Positions 31,609-33,240 of a DNA stretch of 33,240 nt are shown in pieces (position 1 is the stretch's first letter; each line of letters begins with the position of its first letter). The translations under genes and the position numbers were made by a program. Under the pieces are notes generated by a model that saw only the letters and a program-made list of their open reading frames with translations, searched no databases and had not been told where the DNA came from. Location: positions 1 to 33,240 of the forward strand of contig CABUVC010000002.1 in assembly GCA_902494855.1 (NCBI GenBank), read 5' to 3'. Source of the DNA: an uncultured Collinsella sp. GTDB taxonomy: Bacteria; Actinomycetota; Coriobacteriia; Coriobacteriales; Coriobacteriaceae.

Positions 31609-32898
31609 CTAGCGAATGTTGTAGAACGCGGCCTTGCCGGCGTAGCGCGCGCTGCCCTCGAGCTCGTCCTCGATGCGGATGAGCTGGTTGTACTTGGCGA
31701 TACGGTCGCTGCGGCACGGGGCGCCCGACTTGATCTGGCCGGCGTTGACGCCCACGACCAGGTCGGCAATCGTGGAGTCCTCAGTCTCGCCGGAGCGGTG
31801 GCTCACGATGCAAGCATAGCCGGCCTCCTTGGCGGTCTCGATGGCCTCGAGCGACTCGGTGAGCGTGCCGATCTGGTTGACCTTGACCAGGATTGCGTTG
31901 GCGGCGCCCAGCTCAATGCCCTTCTTGAGGCGCTCGGTGTTGGTGACGAACAGGTCGTCGCCCACCAGCTGCACCTTGTTGCCAATGCGACGGGTAAGCT
32001 CGACCCAGCCGTCCCAGTCCTCCTCGGCCATGCCGTCCTCGATGGAGATGATGGGATAGGTGTCGACGAGCTTCTCCCAGTAATCGACCATCTGGGCACT
32101 CGTGTACTCAACACCCTCGCCCTTGAGCTCGTACATGCCGGTCTCGGCGTTGTAGAACTCGGTCGAGGCCGGGTCCATGGCGTACATGAAGTCGACGCCG
32201 GGCTTAAAGCCAGCCTTCTCGACGGCCTTGGTAATGTACTCGAACGGCTCGGCATTGGTCTTAAGGTTGGGCGCAAAGCCGCCCTCGTCGCCCACGCCGC
32301 CGCCCAGGCCGGCCTCGTGCAGCACGCCCTTGAGGGTGTGGTAGACCTCGGCGCACCAACGCAGGCCCTCGGCAAAGCTCGGGGCGCCCACCGGCATGAT
32401 CATGAACTCCTGGAAGTCGACGTTATTGTCGGCATGCACGCCGCCGTTGAGAATGTTCATCATAGGTGTGGGCAGCAGGTGGGCGTTGACGCCACCCAGA
32501 TACTGGTACAGCGAAAGACCCGCCGACTCGGCAGCGGCGCGGGCAACGGCCAGCGACACGCCCAGAATGGCGTTGGCACCGAGCTTGGTCTTGTTGGGGG
32601 TACCGTCCGCGGCAATCAGCGCGGCATCGACGGCGCGCTGATCGAAAGCGTCGAGGCCCACGACGGCGTTAGCGCACTCGTTGTTGACGTGCTCGACGGC
32701 CTGCGAAACGCCCTTGCCCAGGTAGCGGCCCTTGTCGCCATCGCGCAGCTCGCAGGCCTCAAAGGCGCCGGTCGAAGCACCCGAAGGCACCATTGCGCGG
32801 CCAAAGCTGCCGTCCTCGAGCACGACCTCGACCTCGACGGTGGGATTGCCGCGGCTGTCGAGCACCTCGCGACCGTAGACGTCCAAAATATCGCTCAT
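31609..32898 (-). CDS. eno: Enolase
   Basis: 429 aa, full length. Converts 2-phosphoglycerate to phosphoenolpyruvate in glycolysis. Visible motifs: EVLDSRGNPTVEVEV at the N-terminus, SGASTGAFEA (mobile loop), NGGVHADN, GGVGDEGGFAPN (catalytic Glu), SIEDGMAEEDWDGW and VGDDLFVTN (metal-binding Asp/Glu), LVKVNQIGTLTE (catalytic Lys), VSHRSGETEDSTIADL (enolase signature). Start ATG 32898 with GAGGGAGA upstream. High GC third-codon bias, typical of a highly expressed core gene. Confidence 0.98.
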   Translation of the reverse strand: MSDILDVYGREVLDSRGNPTVEVEVVLEDGSFGRAMVPSGASTGAFEACELRDGDKGRYLGKGVSQAVEHVNNECANAVVGLDAFDQRAVDAALIAADGTPNKTKLGANAILGVSLAVARAAAESAGLSLYQYLGGVNAHLLPTPMMNILNGGVHADNNVDFQEFMIMPVGAPSFAEGLRWCAEVYHTLKGVLHEAGLGGGVGDEGGFAPNLKTNAEPFEYITKAVEKAGFKPGVDFMYAMDPASTEFYNAETGMYELKGEGVEYTSAQMVDYWEKLVDTYPIISIEDGMAEEDWDGWVELTRRIGNKVQLVGDDLFVTNTERLKKGIELGAANAILVKVNQIGTLTESLEAIETAKEAGYACIVSHRSGETEDSTIADLVVGVNAGQIKSGAPCRSDRIAKYNQLIRIEDELEGSARYAGKAAFYNIR

Positions 32899-33046
32899 GT
32901 TGTCTCCCTCTCACTTGGAAACGTAGTGGATGCAAGCGACCGGCTGACCGTGCACCGTCGGTGCGCCTCCGTAAGTTAGCCATGTCGCACTTTTTGCATT
33001 ATGCCCTAAGTTAGCCGAGGGATACACTTGATTTTCGAAAAATTTA
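32899..33046 (-). promoter_or_regulatory. Upstream region of eno
   Basis: Holds two copies of TAAGTTAGCC (32972-32981 and 33007-33016), 35 bp apart, and a small palindrome GCACCG-T-CGGTGC near 32952. A CATAAT box lies between the two repeats on the minus strand, with no good -35. The repeats could be a binding site for an eno regulator (inference). Confidence 0.4.
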
Positions 33047-33083
33047 GCGGGAACGATGAGGCGTGTCAGCCCGTCGTTCCCGC
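33047..33083 (-). terminator. Terminator of the mazG-like gene
   Basis: Perfect 10-bp stem GCGGGAACGA / TCGTTCCCGC, followed on the minus strand by TAAATTTTT, just after the stop at 33088. Confidence 0.85.
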
Positions 33084-33087
33084 AGTC

Positions 33088-33240
33088 TTACTCCTCCGCC
33101 TTTGCGGCATCCCACAGGTCGTTGAGGCCGTGGGTCGAAAGCTCGGCCAGATCCACGTGGGCGTCGGCCGCCATCTGCTCCATCGCGGCCCAGCGGCGGC
33201 GGAACTTTGCCGTGCTGGCACGCAGGGCGCTCTCGGCGTC
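33088..33240 (-). CDS. mazG: MazG nucleotide pyrophosphohydrolase, C-terminal end only
   Basis: The last 50 residues are in the window: DAESALRASTAKFRRRWAAM, then EQMAADAHVDLAELSTHGLN and DLWDAAKAEE plus stop. The order ALR.S..KF.RR, a helix, then LW..AK..E is the ending of MazG, which hydrolyses NTPs to NMP and PPi and clears aberrant nucleotides. The rest lies beyond the right edge. Confidence 0.8.
   Translation of the reverse strand, partial: DAESALRASTAKFRRRWAAMEQMAADAHVDLAELSTHGLNDLWDAAKAEE

Noticed and set aside
31798..32979. 393-aa open frame on the plus strand
   Set aside because: Antisense to eno.

Overview
The window looks like a chromosomal segment of a high-GC member of the Coriobacteriia, most likely Collinsella. 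This rests on the right-hand gene set (a mazG end, eno, a DivIC/FtsB-type division protein and a Ppx/GppA phosphatase, all on the minus strand), a DUF4342/UBA-type protein, the codon usage, and general resemblance; no database search was possible. The window has a core part (about 23.4-28.1 kb and 29.6-33.2 kb) and a long accessory part (about 1-23.4 kb) that reads as a defence island, with lower-GC stretches, duplicated and decaying genes, and many inverted repeats.

Left part (1-5.7 kb): the 3' end of a methyltransferase-like/specificity-like protein gene; a minus-strand cluster of three uncharacterised genes (a 108-aa helical protein, a multi-pass membrane protein and an acidic 206-aa protein) with two tandem 40-bp palindromic repeats and a duplicated gene tail; and, from a divergent promoter, a 719-aa protein with a Cys4 zinc-finger-like motif.

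Restriction region (5.7-13.2 kb): a tightly packed minus-strand operon of five genes: an N6-adenine methyltransferase with an internal zinc-ribbon-like insert, a second adenine methyltransferase of the Dam/D12 class, an unrecognised 214-aa protein, a short McrB-like AAA+ NTPase and a McrC-like PD-(D/E)xK nuclease. The layout recalls BsuMI/LlaJI-type systems, in which an McrBC-like motor/nuclease pair is protected by two methylases. An XRE regulator is transcribed divergently from an AT-rich intergenic region with a perfect 13-bp inverted repeat. Then comes an HNH endonuclease pseudogene carrying three frameshifts and one nonsense codon.

Duplicated region (12.4-16.5 kb): the HNH gene and a 270-aa gene of unknown function each occur twice, in the same order, with different degrees of decay. 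Two small helix-turn-helix genes and a two-TM protein sit between the copies.

16.5-23.4 kb: a ClpP-like protease; a soluble VirD4/TraG-like ATPase with an uncharacterised 305-aa partner and no other conjugation genes; a second methyltransferase-like protein without a recognisable catalytic motif; an AbiE-type toxin-antitoxin pair (apparently leaderless antitoxin mRNA); and a 180-bp near-palindromic MITE-like element.

Right part: DUF4342/UBA-type protein; an OmpR-type response regulator overlapping its histidine kinase; an orphan PTS IIB with a VOC-family protein; a TPR-like membrane protein; tRNA-Leu(UAA), whose 3' end and terminator are directly repeated 196 bp downstream; an AAA/DUF4143 ATPase behind tandem 33-bp palindromic repeats; then the core genes Ppx/GppA, DivIC/FtsB-like, eno and the end of mazG.
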